64,000 nucleotides of DNA from DASXZH01 sp963829965 (lineage in GTDB: Bacteria > Armatimonadota > Fimbriimonadia > Fimbriimonadales > Fimbriimonadaceae): assembly GCA_963829965.1 (NCBI GenBank), contig CAWHLK010000062.1, forward strand, positions 62,001 through 126,000. The letters are read 5' to 3'. The position numbers were made by a program, and so were the translations under genes. The notes below the pieces were generated by a model that had not been told where the DNA came from, did not search any database, and saw only the letters and a program-made list of their open reading frames with translations. The stretch's first letter is position 1. Each line of letters starts with the position of its first letter. Below, one piece after another: positions 54,770 to 62,193 of this stretch.

Positions 54770-54930
54770 TGAACGGTGAAGGGTGAACTGTGGATGGTGA
54801 GCTATGAGCGGTCAACAGTAAATGGCAGGTACCGACGGACGAGGATCCAAGCGCTGACTTGAATGTGTTGGACACGTCTTATACGGATTCTTCACCGCTT
54901 CCAGTTCACAGTTCCCCATTCACCGTCACG
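54770..54930. repeat. Inverted GGTGAA-word arrays between flhB and mcsB
   Basis: Left arm (54771-54816): GTGAACGGTGAAGGGTGAAC, then GGTGAGC. Right arm (54890-54930) is the complement: TTCACCGCTTCCAGTTCACA, then CCATTCACCGTCACG. About 70 nt of unique sequence lie between. The element fills the whole gap between the two converging genes and runs into the last codons of mcsB. Confidence 0.7.
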
Positions 54931-55939
54931 ACAGCTTTTCTCTCAAATAATCCGCCCTCTGCCTCATCGTCTTCTCGTCGTCCGAAAAGCTCTGTAGCTC
55001 CAGCGTGGTAAGCCACAGGTCCACATCGCGGGGAGATCGCTCCAATCCCTGGGCGCTGGCGGCAGCGCCCCAGCGTGCGTAGCCTAAAACACGCAATGCA
55101 TCGGCCAGGGAGATGGCACGGGAAACCTGCACAAACTCCAGGGCCTGCAGGGCTTTGTCCCGTAGCATGCCTGCCCCCACATCAGTCCGCGCTTGCCGCT
55201 CTTCCCGGATCAAATACTCGCAAGCGCCCGCAAAATCGCTTTGCGCCCCGTCCGTGACGCTCACCTGGAGAAATGCGGCAACCGCTCGGCTGGACTCTCC
55301 GAACAGTCCGCGCGCCGCTAGATTTCGGGCCGAAAGCGCCTTCAAAACAGACGGTAACCGCCTCGCGTGGGCGAGGCCGATCAGATGGAACATCACCGAG
55401 AGCCGGCGGCCCTGTCCCGCGTTATACGGGCTCGCGGCAAGGTAACCAAACCGCGGCGAATGGGCAAAAGCCACCTTGCCTCCGAGCAGATCGAGAGCGC
55501 TCTGGGCAATCCGGTCGGCGGTCGCGACGCTCCAGCCTGCGGTCAAAGCCTGAATGCGAACGTGGTCTTCCTCGTTCACCATAATGCTGGCGGTGCGCTC
55601 TTTATCGAGCAGAAGCGCCCGTCCGGGCGCTTCGGCCTTGAATGCAGGCGAGCAGAGTCTGCAACCAACCAGGTAGTCCAATTCGGAACTGTCCAGCCCT
55701 TTGTGGAGTTCAAATCCCTCGTTTGGGCCAAGCGCCCCGGAGACCAGCGCAAGAATCTCTTGAAGCTCTTCTTTGGTCGCCGAATGGGGAAATCGAAACC
55801 CCGCAAGGTTCCGCATGACGCGAGAGCGTGAACTGAGGACAACATCGCCTTGCGGCGCATCCTTGGCCAGCCACGCCGGAGGCGTGACGCGCAAGACCAT
55901 GCGCTTCCAAGATTCCTTCTGGGCAACACCGCTTGGCAT
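54926..55939 (-). CDS. mcsB: McsB-type protein arginine kinase
   Basis: 337 residues, same fold as phosphagen kinases. Landmarks: DVVLSSRSRVMRNLAGFRFP (phosphate-binding arginines), MVNEEDHVRIQ (NEED catalytic Glu), FGYLAASPYNAGQGRRLSVM and RGLFGESSRAVAAFLQVS (second catalytic Glu in GE). McsB phosphorylates arginines on proteins to mark them for ClpCP. Here its usual neighbours ctsR, mcsA and clpC are absent. GTG/ATG at 55939 is accepted as start, but MVLRVTPPAWL twelve residues in is an alternative. Confidence 0.88.
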   Translation of the reverse strand: MPSGVAQKESWKRMVLRVTPPAWLAKDAPQGDVVLSSRSRVMRNLAGFRFPHSATKEELQEILALVSGALGPNEGFELHKGLDSSELDYLVGCRLCSPAFKAEAPGRALLLDKERTASIMVNEEDHVRIQALTAGWSVATADRIAQSALDLLGGKVAFAHSPRFGYLAASPYNAGQGRRLSVMFHLIGLAHARRLPSVLKALSARNLAARGLFGESSRAVAAFLQVSVTDGAQSDFAGACEYLIREERQARTDVGAGMLRDKALQALEFVQVSRAISLADALRVLGYARWGAAASAQGLERSPRDVDLWLTTLELQSFSDDEKTMRQRADYLREKLS

Positions 55940-55968
55940 GAGTTTCGTTATAACCGATAGGACGGTCG

Positions 55969-56610
55969 CTATTTGGGTTTAGTCTTAAATGCGGCAGTAA
56001 ACGCCGCTTCCGTCGCGCCCGTTATCGCCTCGTAGGCAGCCGCCTTGGGATCGGCGGGCATGTCCCCTTTTTTGTTCATGTAATCGTAGTGGCTGGACTG
56101 GTGCTCCACGATGAACTTGTGCTGTTTCACATCGTAAAGCCACACGGTGACATCCGCGCCCGCCATAACCATCGGGTTCTTGCCACCCGAGCCTGCCTTG
56201 CCGGGCTCCAACGAATCCACGCTTGCCGCGGCAACATAGGTTGCTTCCCAGGGCTCGGCGAGTTTGTCAAAGTTCTCCGCTGTCCAGTTTTCCGGCTTTG
56301 TAAAATCGATCTCCAGTTGATCCATAGTGCCCTGGATCTCCGCAGGGGAAACATCGTCGATCTTCTTGACCTTGAACACATGCAAGGCGCCGGCTCTCGC
56401 GAAAAGGGACCTATCCAACGACTCGTCACCCGTCGCGCCGGTCTTGTCCAACACTTTAAGGAGGATCACTTCAGGGCCCTTCTTCTTCGGCTTGGCCGCC
56501 TTTTTCTGCTTGGGCGGGGGGCTCGATTGTTGGGAACTGCCTTGCACGGCAAATGCGCAGCACCCCAAAAGCAAGATAGCCGCCAGGAAAAATGGGATTC
56601 TCATCTTCAT
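55969..56610 (-). CDS. Secreted protein of unknown function
   Basis: 213 residues with a signal peptide (MRIPFFLAAILLLGCCAFAV), then a Lys/Pro/Ser-rich linker (PPPKQKKAAKPKKKGPEV) and a ~150-residue domain with the ends LHVFKVKKIDDVSPAEIQGT and DVTVWLYDVKQHKFIVEHQS. The phrase 'ATGDESLDRSLFARAGALHV' and 'A.Y..A.SVDS' recall proteins that describe sets of paralogous lipoproteins, but no named family is recognised. Signal cleavage or lipidation (LLGCC) is possible. Confidence 0.68.
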   Translation of the reverse strand: MKMRIPFFLAAILLLGCCAFAVQGSSQQSSPPPKQKKAAKPKKKGPEVILLKVLDKTGATGDESLDRSLFARAGALHVFKVKKIDDVSPAEIQGTMDQLEIDFTKPENWTAENFDKLAEPWEATYVAAASVDSLEPGKAGSGGKNPMVMAGADVTVWLYDVKQHKFIVEHQSSHYDYMNKKGDMPADPKAAAYEAITGATEAAFTAAFKTKPK

Positions 56611-56635
56611 CGCCGAGTATACGACGTTTCTGACT

Positions 56636-57178
56636 TCAGGGGGCTTCCCAGTTCTCCCGGCTCAGGTAGGTCATGATCATGTCCCTGTACTTCCCCCGCT
56701 TCCAAAGCTTTTTCGGGCAGCGGCCATATTCCAGGTACCCCACCGACTTCTGCATCCTTAAAGATCTTTCGTTGTCTTCGTAGCATTCCGACAAGATCAT
56801 TCGCAAACCTAAGACGTCAAACGCATACCGGGCGCGAACCTTGCAGGCGTCCCCACCGTAGCCCTTCCCCCAATCTTCCTTGCTTCCAATCACAGTTCCC
56901 GAACTGCAAACACCATGCCGGAAGTTGATGGAGTGCAAGCCGGAAAAGCCAATGTGCTTCCCTTCCAAGGTTTCGATCGCAAAAGTGACGTCGGTCTCAA
57001 GTTCCGCCGTCATTTTCTCAAAAAATGCGCGTTCCTGCAGCTCGCCGATCGGAAAATCGCCGAAGTACAAGTACTCCGTCACATCAGGATCGTTCATCCA
57101 TTCAAGCGCATTTTGGAAATGCCTTTCTGTATTCAGCGGCGCCAACCGCACCAAATCTCCCGTCCAACCTGAACTCAT
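56636..57178 (-). CDS. GNAT-family N-acetyltransferase (RimJ/RimL-like)
   Basis: 180 residues. Acetyltransferase fold: VRLAPLNTERHFQNALEWMN, DVTFAIETLEGKHIGFSGLH, GTVIGSKEDWGKGYGGDACK (acetyl-CoA loop), YAFDVLGLRMILSECYEDNE, SLRMQKSVGYLEYGRCPKKL. RimJ-type members acetylate ribosomal N termini or small molecules; the substrate is not inferable. ATG 57178 lies in a divergent gap of ~70 nt with dacB. Confidence 0.9.
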   Translation of the reverse strand: MSSGWTGDLVRLAPLNTERHFQNALEWMNDPDVTEYLYFGDFPIGELQERAFFEKMTAELETDVTFAIETLEGKHIGFSGLHSINFRHGVCSSGTVIGSKEDWGKGYGGDACKVRARYAFDVLGLRMILSECYEDNERSLRMQKSVGYLEYGRCPKKLWKRGKYRDMIMTYLSRENWEAP

Positions 57179-57249
57179 GCGAGATTATGTCATGCGACCC
57201 CCGAATTGCTGTACAATCCCCGTGTCGCCGTTTGGCGATTTATCCCGAA

Positions 57250-58584
57250 ATGCTGGCGCTTGTCCTCTTTGCCCAACAAACCCTGACAGCCCAATTGGAT
57301 GCTGTCTTGCAGAATCCCCTGCTTAAGGGAAGTTCGTTTTCTGTGTATGTGAGCCAGTTGGATGGAACGGTGCTGTACGATCACAACTCCAACACGCGCC
57401 TTCTTCCCGCAAGCAACGAAAAGCTCTTCACAAACGCCTGGGCGCTTCATGACCTTGGCTTGGACTATCACCCGACCACAAGGTTCTGGAAGCTTAACGA
57501 CCGAGTGGTTGTGGACACCACCGGTGATCCCATGCTCAAATATGAGGACCTTGTCCACGCAAAGGAAGAGCTAAAACTTACGGGCGACGATCCGATTTAC
57601 GTCCACGAGCCGTACCGCATCGGCTACCTCGGCCACTGGACGCATGACGACTTAGCCTACAACTACGGGGCTGCGGTAACGGGCCTTACCGTGGATCAAG
57701 GCGCCTTCCAACTTTGGGCCGATTCCAACCACTACTACTTTCAGCCGGCCAACTACGGAACCAAGGTGGTTCGGGTCAAAGGTACCACAAAGTTCGATCA
57801 TTACAATCCGTTCACAAAGACCGTAGTAGTTTCCGGCACGTTGCCCGCGCAGGCACAGTTGCTGGATGAGCTGTCCGTCCCCGATCCCGACCGGGCCGCA
57901 GCGTCTATTCTCGGCAAGGATTTCCACGAAACCGAAGATGTGCCGGCCACGGACCCAGACCTTGTGTTAGAGGGGCCCACGCTTCCAGTCATCGTTAAGG
58001 AATGTCTGGTCAACAGCCTTAACAACGTGGCCGAGAACCTGCTGCTGCTCACTGCATTGAAAAACGGCCCGTTAGGCGACGACCCGTATCTCACAGCCAC
58101 ATCACGGGAAAAGGACTTCCTTATTCACACTGTGGGCATTGAGCCCGACGAGATCCATCCCGACGACGGATGCGGTCTCAGCCGATACAACTGGGTCACC
58201 ACCCACGCCATCGCGAAGCTTCTGCAATGGGAAAGTTCGCAGCCCACTTTCAGCATCTGGAAGCAGAGCTTGGCCGCTCCTGGAATCGGAACTCTAAAAA
58301 CTCGCCTTCCAGGCAGCAGTTTTATTGGCAAAACTGGCACAATGGACGGAGTTACCGCGTTATCGGGCTATGTCACCGGCAAGAACGGCCAAATGCTGGC
58401 AGTCAGCATGTTGTTCAACTTCCACCTTGGATCCAACCATCGAATCGGAGAAATTGAAGACGATATCATCAGAAAGATTGAAGCAGCAACTGCCTACGGC
58501 ATGGTTTTTGAGAGTAGTGGATTTCGTGAAAGCGATTCTCCCCACCAGAGCCCTGGGATTGTTTCTCTTAATAGGGTTCACTGA
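57250..58584 (+). CDS. dacB: D-alanyl-D-alanine carboxypeptidase (PBP4, peptidase S13)
   Basis: About 440 residues from ATG 57250 (MLALVLFAQQTLTAQLDAVL). Active-site triad motifs: SxxK in PASNEKLFT (~55), SxN in NSLNNVAENLLL (~260), KTG in FIGKTGTMDG (~360). A large insert between SxxK and SxN is typical. It trims or cross-cut peptidoglycan peptides in the periplasm. The TACAAT at 57212 may be its -10. The last ~25 residues (ESSGFRESDSPHQSPGIVSL) read through the start of the next gene, so a one-base error near 58508 may have hidden the true stop. Confidence 0.9.
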   Translation: MLALVLFAQQTLTAQLDAVLQNPLLKGSSFSVYVSQLDGTVLYDHNSNTRLLPASNEKLFTNAWALHDLGLDYHPTTRFWKLNDRVVVDTTGDPMLKYEDLVHAKEELKLTGDDPIYVHEPYRIGYLGHWTHDDLAYNYGAAVTGLTVDQGAFQLWADSNHYYFQPANYGTKVVRVKGTTKFDHYNPFTKTVVVSGTLPAQAQLLDELSVPDPDRAAASILGKDFHETEDVPATDPDLVLEGPTLPVIVKECLVNSLNNVAENLLLLTALKNGPLGDDPYLTATSREKDFLIHTVGIEPDEIHPDDGCGLSRYNWVTTHAIAKLLQWESSQPTFSIWKQSLAAPGIGTLKTRLPGSSFIGKTGTMDGVTALSGYVTGKNGQMLAVSMLFNFHLGSNHRIGEIEDDIIRKIEAATAYGMVFESSGFRESDSPHQSPGIVSLNRVH

Positions 58585-58828
58585 CCTTGTTCTAACCGCC
58601 GTTCTTCATGCTAAAGGGCTCGCCACCGAGGTGAATCCGATCATGAATTACTTCATCTCCAAGAGCGAGTGGTTGTTTGCAGTGGTCAAGGGAGCGACGC
58701 TTGTAGTGGGTTGGATCACGCTCGCCTGGTACGCACGAACAAACCTGGCATTTGTGCGAAGAGTCGCTTACGCCGGCAGCGCCGCCTACCTCGGCCTTTG
58801 GATCGGGCTGTTCATGATCTATCGCTAA
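58508..58828 (+). CDS. Small membrane protein, DUF5658-like
   Basis: About 106 residues from TTG 58508 or GTG 58517. Three hydrophobic helices: RALGLFLLIGFTDLVLTAVL, WLFAVVKGATLVVGWITLAW, AYAGSAAYLGLWIGLFMIY. The loop GLATEVNPIMNYFI with the 'EVNPIM' signature and the D in 'FTDLVLT' match the DUF5658 pattern. Function unknown. Overlaps the dacB end; its stop overlaps that of the converging DUF1385 gene. Confidence 0.72.
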   Translation: MRVVDFVKAILPTRALGLFLLIGFTDLVLTAVLHAKGLATEVNPIMNYFISKSEWLFAVVKGATLVVGWITLAWYARTNLAFVRRVAYAGSAAYLGLWIGLFMIYR

Positions 58829-59928
58829 GCAATCGACTCTTGCAAAGAATCGTCCACTTCCGCGCCGACCGGCGCATTCTCCGCGTCCACACAAGCCTTA
58901 AGCGCCGTAAGCGCAACCTCGATTTGGTCAGGATCGGGCTCGGCGGTCGTGATAAGCTGGGTGGCAAGCCCGGGCGCAAACAACACGTTCACGACCCCGT
59001 TGTGGCGAAACTTGCCGGCAAGCCGGATGCCTTCGTAGGCGATCCCCGCAAACGGAAACAGCAGAAGCATGTTCACCACGAACCGGATCGTGAGGTTCGG
59101 AACAACCCCCATGGTTGGAATAAACACGCGGGGCAGGAAGATGACGCCGAATAACACGTCCAGGATCAGGACCACGATTGCGAAACTGGTCCCGCATCTT
59201 GGGTGAAGGCGTGTCTGGAGTTTGCAGTTATCCAGGATGAGCTCCTGGTCGGCTTCCAGCGTGTTGATCGCCTTGTGTTCGGCGCCGTGATACTTGAACA
59301 CCCGGTGGATGTCCGGGATACGGGAAATGCCGATGAGATAACCAAGGAAGAAGACAATGCCAATCGCACCCTGGATCGCATTCAGCCCCATTTGGCTGTG
59401 GACGCCTATCCGCGTGAACTGCTGGCTGAGAAGCAGCGGCAAGAACTTGAAGATGAAAAGGCCCATGGCCAAAGCGAACACCAGGGTGAGGCCGATAGCA
59501 ACGTTTCCAATCGATCCCTGGCCGGATGGCTTGCCCACGATCTCTGAGTCCTTTCCCGTTGCCGCTTGCTGCTCCTCCACCGGCTGCAAGGTGGGATCCA
59601 GTTGAACCTGGGTCGCGTATTTCATCGCCCGCGCGCCAAGCGTCATCGCGTCTAAAATGCCCAGGCTTCCCCGCAGGAAAGGAAGTTTGAGCCACTTCTG
59701 GCGCCCCAGCCAGGTCTTTTCGATCGGTTCCGTTTGAAGGACGATTTGCTGGTTCGGCGCGCGCACCGCTACAGCGAAAAACTTCGGCGAGCGCATCATC
59801 ACGCCTTCAGGTATGGCCTGGCCGCCATATTGCAAATACTCGCCCTTTGGCACCTCCAAAGTATACCGGTCGGGGCGCTTCGCGCCGTAAGCGCGGTGCT
59901 CCCTTGCCCAACGGCGCAAATCTTGCAT
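58825..59928 (-). CDS. DUF1385 membrane protein (YqhQ-like)
   Basis: 367 residues from ATG 59928 (MQDLRRWAREHRAYGAKRPD). Family signatures: YGGQAIPEGVMMRSPKFFAV at ~30-50, RGSLGILDAM, KYHGAEHKAINTLE (~225) and RLHPRCGTSFAIVVLI (~255), with about five helices. The His/Glu/Cys clusters lie near membrane helices and suggest a metal-dependent enzyme, but no activity is established for YqhQ. A ~30-residue acidic C-terminal tail (AENAPVGAEVDDSLQESIA) is an extension. Confidence 0.88.
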   Translation of the reverse strand: MQDLRRWAREHRAYGAKRPDRYTLEVPKGEYLQYGGQAIPEGVMMRSPKFFAVAVRAPNQQIVLQTEPIEKTWLGRQKWLKLPFLRGSLGILDAMTLGARAMKYATQVQLDPTLQPVEEQQAATGKDSEIVGKPSGQGSIGNVAIGLTLVFALAMGLFIFKFLPLLLSQQFTRIGVHSQMGLNAIQGAIGIVFFLGYLIGISRIPDIHRVFKYHGAEHKAINTLEADQELILDNCKLQTRLHPRCGTSFAIVVLILDVLFGVIFLPRVFIPTMGVVPNLTIRFVVNMLLLFPFAGIAYEGIRLAGKFRHNGVVNVLFAPGLATQLITTAEPDPDQIEVALTALKACVDAENAPVGAEVDDSLQESIA

Positions 59929-60080
59929 GCATCCGTAGTTAGTAACACGTCTAGCAAGAAAATGCAGACCTTTTACGTAGAAAATGGAACAGAAGATTGT
60001 TAAAAATCTTCGTAAATGAGTGCACATCTTCAAAAAGAAGGCGTCATAATGATCAATAAGCTATCTCATAGGAGGAGTTA

Positions 60081-60293
60081 ATGGCCACTGGACAAACCAA
60101 TCCAGCGGGCTTTAAGCTCACCGAGGAAGAAGCGTTCGCGCTGCTGGCGATGTGTCTCACATCTCCCCATCAGTTAGATGCAACATCCGAACAAGCGCTG
60201 AGAAAGCTTGCCGAATACTGTATCTCAACGAGCAATCATAATAATATAACTAATCATTTAGAAATCTCTGAATACAAGGCAAGCTCAGCCTAG
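60081..60293 (+). CDS. Unknown 70-residue protein with strong RBS and own terminator
   Basis: MATGQTNPAGFKLTEEEAFA then LLAMCLTSPHQLDATSEQAL; helical, one Cys pair (Cys 25 and 47 approx.), then an Asn-rich stretch (ISTSNHNNITNHLEI). AGGAGGAG ends 5 nt before the ATG, the strongest RBS in the window, and a terminator follows within 15 nt, so this is a single-gene transcript that should be translated well. AT content rises in the last third. I recognise no family. Confidence 0.75.
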   Translation: MATGQTNPAGFKLTEEEAFALLAMCLTSPHQLDATSEQALRKLAEYCISTSNHNNITNHLEISEYKASSA

Positions 60294-60305
60294 AGCCTAA
60301 AGGAA

Positions 60306-60340
60306 AAAGGCAAATCCGCAAGGGTTTGCCTTTCCGCTTT
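60306..60340 (+). terminator. Terminator after the 70-residue gene
   Basis: AAAGGCAAA-10 nt-TTTGCCTTT, then CCGCTTTTT. Perfect 9-bp stem; the A run before and T run after allow it to work in both directions. Confidence 0.85.
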
Positions 60341-60497
60341 TTGGGGTAACCATCACCCCCCTATTTTCCAAAAGCCCACCGCTCCCCTCCGAATGCAGGG
60401 ATAGATGCTCCGCGCTCCGTCACAGGCAGGCCCAACAGGCCGAGAAGAATTGAGCGAAAGTGAAACCCTGGTAACGGCGAACACCTAATGCTCCGGC

Positions 60498-60600
60498 GGT
60501 TACCCTTTACCCTTTACCCTCCGAAGGACCTGTCCAAAACCCTGAGCCTGCCGAATGGGAGCTGGTCGAAGGGTTACCCTTTGCCCTTAGAAAGAGCACC
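60498..60600. repeat. TTACCC-word array with a CCTTCGACCAGCTC-type element in the rsmA 3' end
   Basis: GGTTACCCTTTACCCTTTAC then CCTCCGAAGGACC, TGTCC, AAAACCCTGAGCCTGCCGAA, GCTGGTCGAAGGGTTACCC. The middle is an imperfect inverted repeat of CCGAAGGACCTGTC-like halves, a word widely seen as a dispersed repeat in several phyla. It is translated as the last ~22 residues of rsmA. Confidence 0.7.
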
Positions 60601-61382
60601 CTCCATTGCTCGAGAGATAACTCATGCGGCCTCTGGCTCTTGGACAAGCCCTCCGCTTCCAACGCGACAAGAACTTCTGCCTTCCCGAACCGGGCAAGGT
60701 TGTTGGCCAACGTTTTCCTCGGCTGGGAAAACCCCTCCCGCACAAAATCAAAGAACTCCTCCGAATCTGCCGCACCCGCAACCGGCACAAACTCCAAGAC
60801 CATGCTGTCCACTTTCGGAGGTGGCACAAACGCACTCGCCGGCACCACAGCAACAGAGCGGATCCCAAATAGAGCCTGCAGATAAACCGAAATGCTGCCC
60901 CTCGCCCCGTCCCCTGGTTTGGCAACGATCCGCTCGGCCACTTCCTTCTGCATCATCAGCACCGCCTTGCCGTAGCACTCCCGGGCAGAGGCAATCCGGT
61001 TCAAAAGGGGCCCTGTAATGTAATAGGGCAGATTGGAAACCAACCCCCTCGGCTCAGGCAACTGGCTAAGAAGCCCAGGCAAATCCGTCTTCAGTGCATC
61101 ACTAAACACTACGCGCGCCGAAGGCGCAGATTCCGCCAGCGCCCCAGAAAGAGATTCGTCGATCTCCAGCGCCAAAACGTTATCGAGGCTAGAGGCGAGC
61201 GCGGAAGTAAGAACGCCGGGCCCGGGACCGATTTCAAAAGCGGACCGATAACCTTCCAGACACCCAACGATTTGATCGACTACAGGGGCGGAGCATAAAA
61301 AATGCTGCCCAAGCCCTTTACGCGCAGACAAACCATGGCGCGCCAAAAACGAGCGCAGGACTTGAGGGTCAGCCAGATTCAC
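60507..61382 (-). CDS. rsmA: 16S rRNA dimethyladenosine transferase
   Basis: 291 residues. SAM-binding fold: KGLGQHFLCSAPVVDQIV, FEIGPGPGVLTSALAS, VVFSDALKTDL, and the adenine site LVSNLPYYITGPLLNRI (NLPY). It dimethylates two adjacent adenines at the 3' end of 16S rRNA. The normal domain ends near 265 (LSLEQWRVLFLRAKG); the tail NPSTSSHSAGSGFWTGPSEG is encoded by a repeat element that has fused in frame. Start overlaps the G5-3D stop by 4 nt. Confidence 0.95.
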   Translation of the reverse strand: MNLADPQVLRSFLARHGLSARKGLGQHFLCSAPVVDQIVGCLEGYRSAFEIGPGPGVLTSALASSLDNVLALEIDESLSGALAESAPSARVVFSDALKTDLPGLLSQLPEPRGLVSNLPYYITGPLLNRIASARECYGKAVLMMQKEVAERIVAKPGDGARGSISVYLQALFGIRSVAVVPASAFVPPPKVDSMVLEFVPVAGAADSEEFFDFVREGFSQPRKTLANNLARFGKAEVLVALEAEGLSKSQRPHELSLEQWRVLFLRAKGNPSTSSHSAGSGFWTGPSEGKG

Positions 61383-62008
61383 TTTTCAGTGAGAAGATGA
61401 ACCTTAACTGTGTGACGTCCGAAGTGCATGGCTTGAGCCCTGCTGTCAAAGCAGAGGTCGATTCGGTGTCCTTTGATTGCGCTGCCCTTATCGGCGGCAA
61501 CGCCAATGCCATATCCTTCTATATAAAGCATCGAACCCATCGGAATCACACTTGGATCCACTGCAACGGCGCCGAACTTCGCGGGAAGACCTGAACAAGT
61601 CCGTGAACCGCCTGCCGAGCCTGCGTCGTAAGCGGACGCATCCATGGAAATGACCTTTCCACGGTACATCTTGTGCCGGCTCGTCTCGATCTCGGGCTTG
61701 CCAACCAGAAGCACTTCGTCAACTGGGGCTACCTTTTCAGTTGAGACCAAGGTCTTTGAAACCGGTTTGCCATCCTTCAGGGTGACGTTATAGGTGAAAA
61801 TAATCTGGCCAGGTTTTCCTGGGGTGCTGGGTCGAACACGTCCTGCGGTTACGGTTCTGCTGACTTCGTAGCTAGTCCGGAACGGTATTGCTTTCGTCTC
61901 GACTCGAGTTTCGGTTTTCTCCTGCGGATGATGTCTTGCCGCTACTGAAACCGTAGCCAGCGTTCCTATCACCACAGCGGAAATGGCTTTAAACCATCTG
62001 TTTCGCAT
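61379..62008 (-). CDS. Secreted G5-3D domain protein (YabE/RpfB-like)
   Basis: 209 residues. Signal peptide (FKAISAVVIGTLATVSVAA). G5 domain ~35-105 (KAIPFRTSYEVSRTVTAGRV, GKPVSKTLVSTEKVAPVDEV) and a C-terminal 3D domain ~120-205 (MDASAYDAGSAGGSRTCSGL, AVDPSVIPMGSMLYIEGYGI, VAADKGSAIKGHRIDLCFDS). The 3D Asp residues form an MltA-like lytic transglycosylase core in relatives, so it probably cleaves peptidoglycan. In Firmicutes yabE also lies beside rsmA (ksgA). A 10-bp tandem repeat precedes it. Confidence 0.9.
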   Translation of the reverse strand: MRNRWFKAISAVVIGTLATVSVAARHHPQEKTETRVETKAIPFRTSYEVSRTVTAGRVRPSTPGKPGQIIFTYNVTLKDGKPVSKTLVSTEKVAPVDEVLLVGKPEIETSRHKMYRGKVISMDASAYDAGSAGGSRTCSGLPAKFGAVAVDPSVIPMGSMLYIEGYGIGVAADKGSAIKGHRIDLCFDSRAQAMHFGRHTVKVHLLTEK

Positions 62009-62078
62009 TGGGTGCCTCCTTGTTGCGTGGCTCGTTGAGAGAGACAGTACCCGCCTTCATGCATGTGAATGCAAAGGA

Positions 62079-62118
62079 GTTTAGACGGACTTAACCGGGT
62101 TTAGACGGGTTTAGACGG
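62079..62118. repeat. Four 10-bp direct repeats, GTTTAGACGG, upstream of the G5-3D gene
   Basis: GTTTAGACGG at 62079, 62099 and 62109 (exact) and a degenerate copy ACTTAACCGG at 62089; period exactly 10, one helical turn. It sits 71-110 nt upstream of the start codon of the cell-wall gene and so could be a regulator binding array. Confidence 0.7.
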
Positions 62119-62193
62119 AGTAAGCCCGAGATATCATGGCTTTCCTAATCTCGAAATTTCTCGTTTCTTTATTGTTTTCTTATCTTTTTGAAC

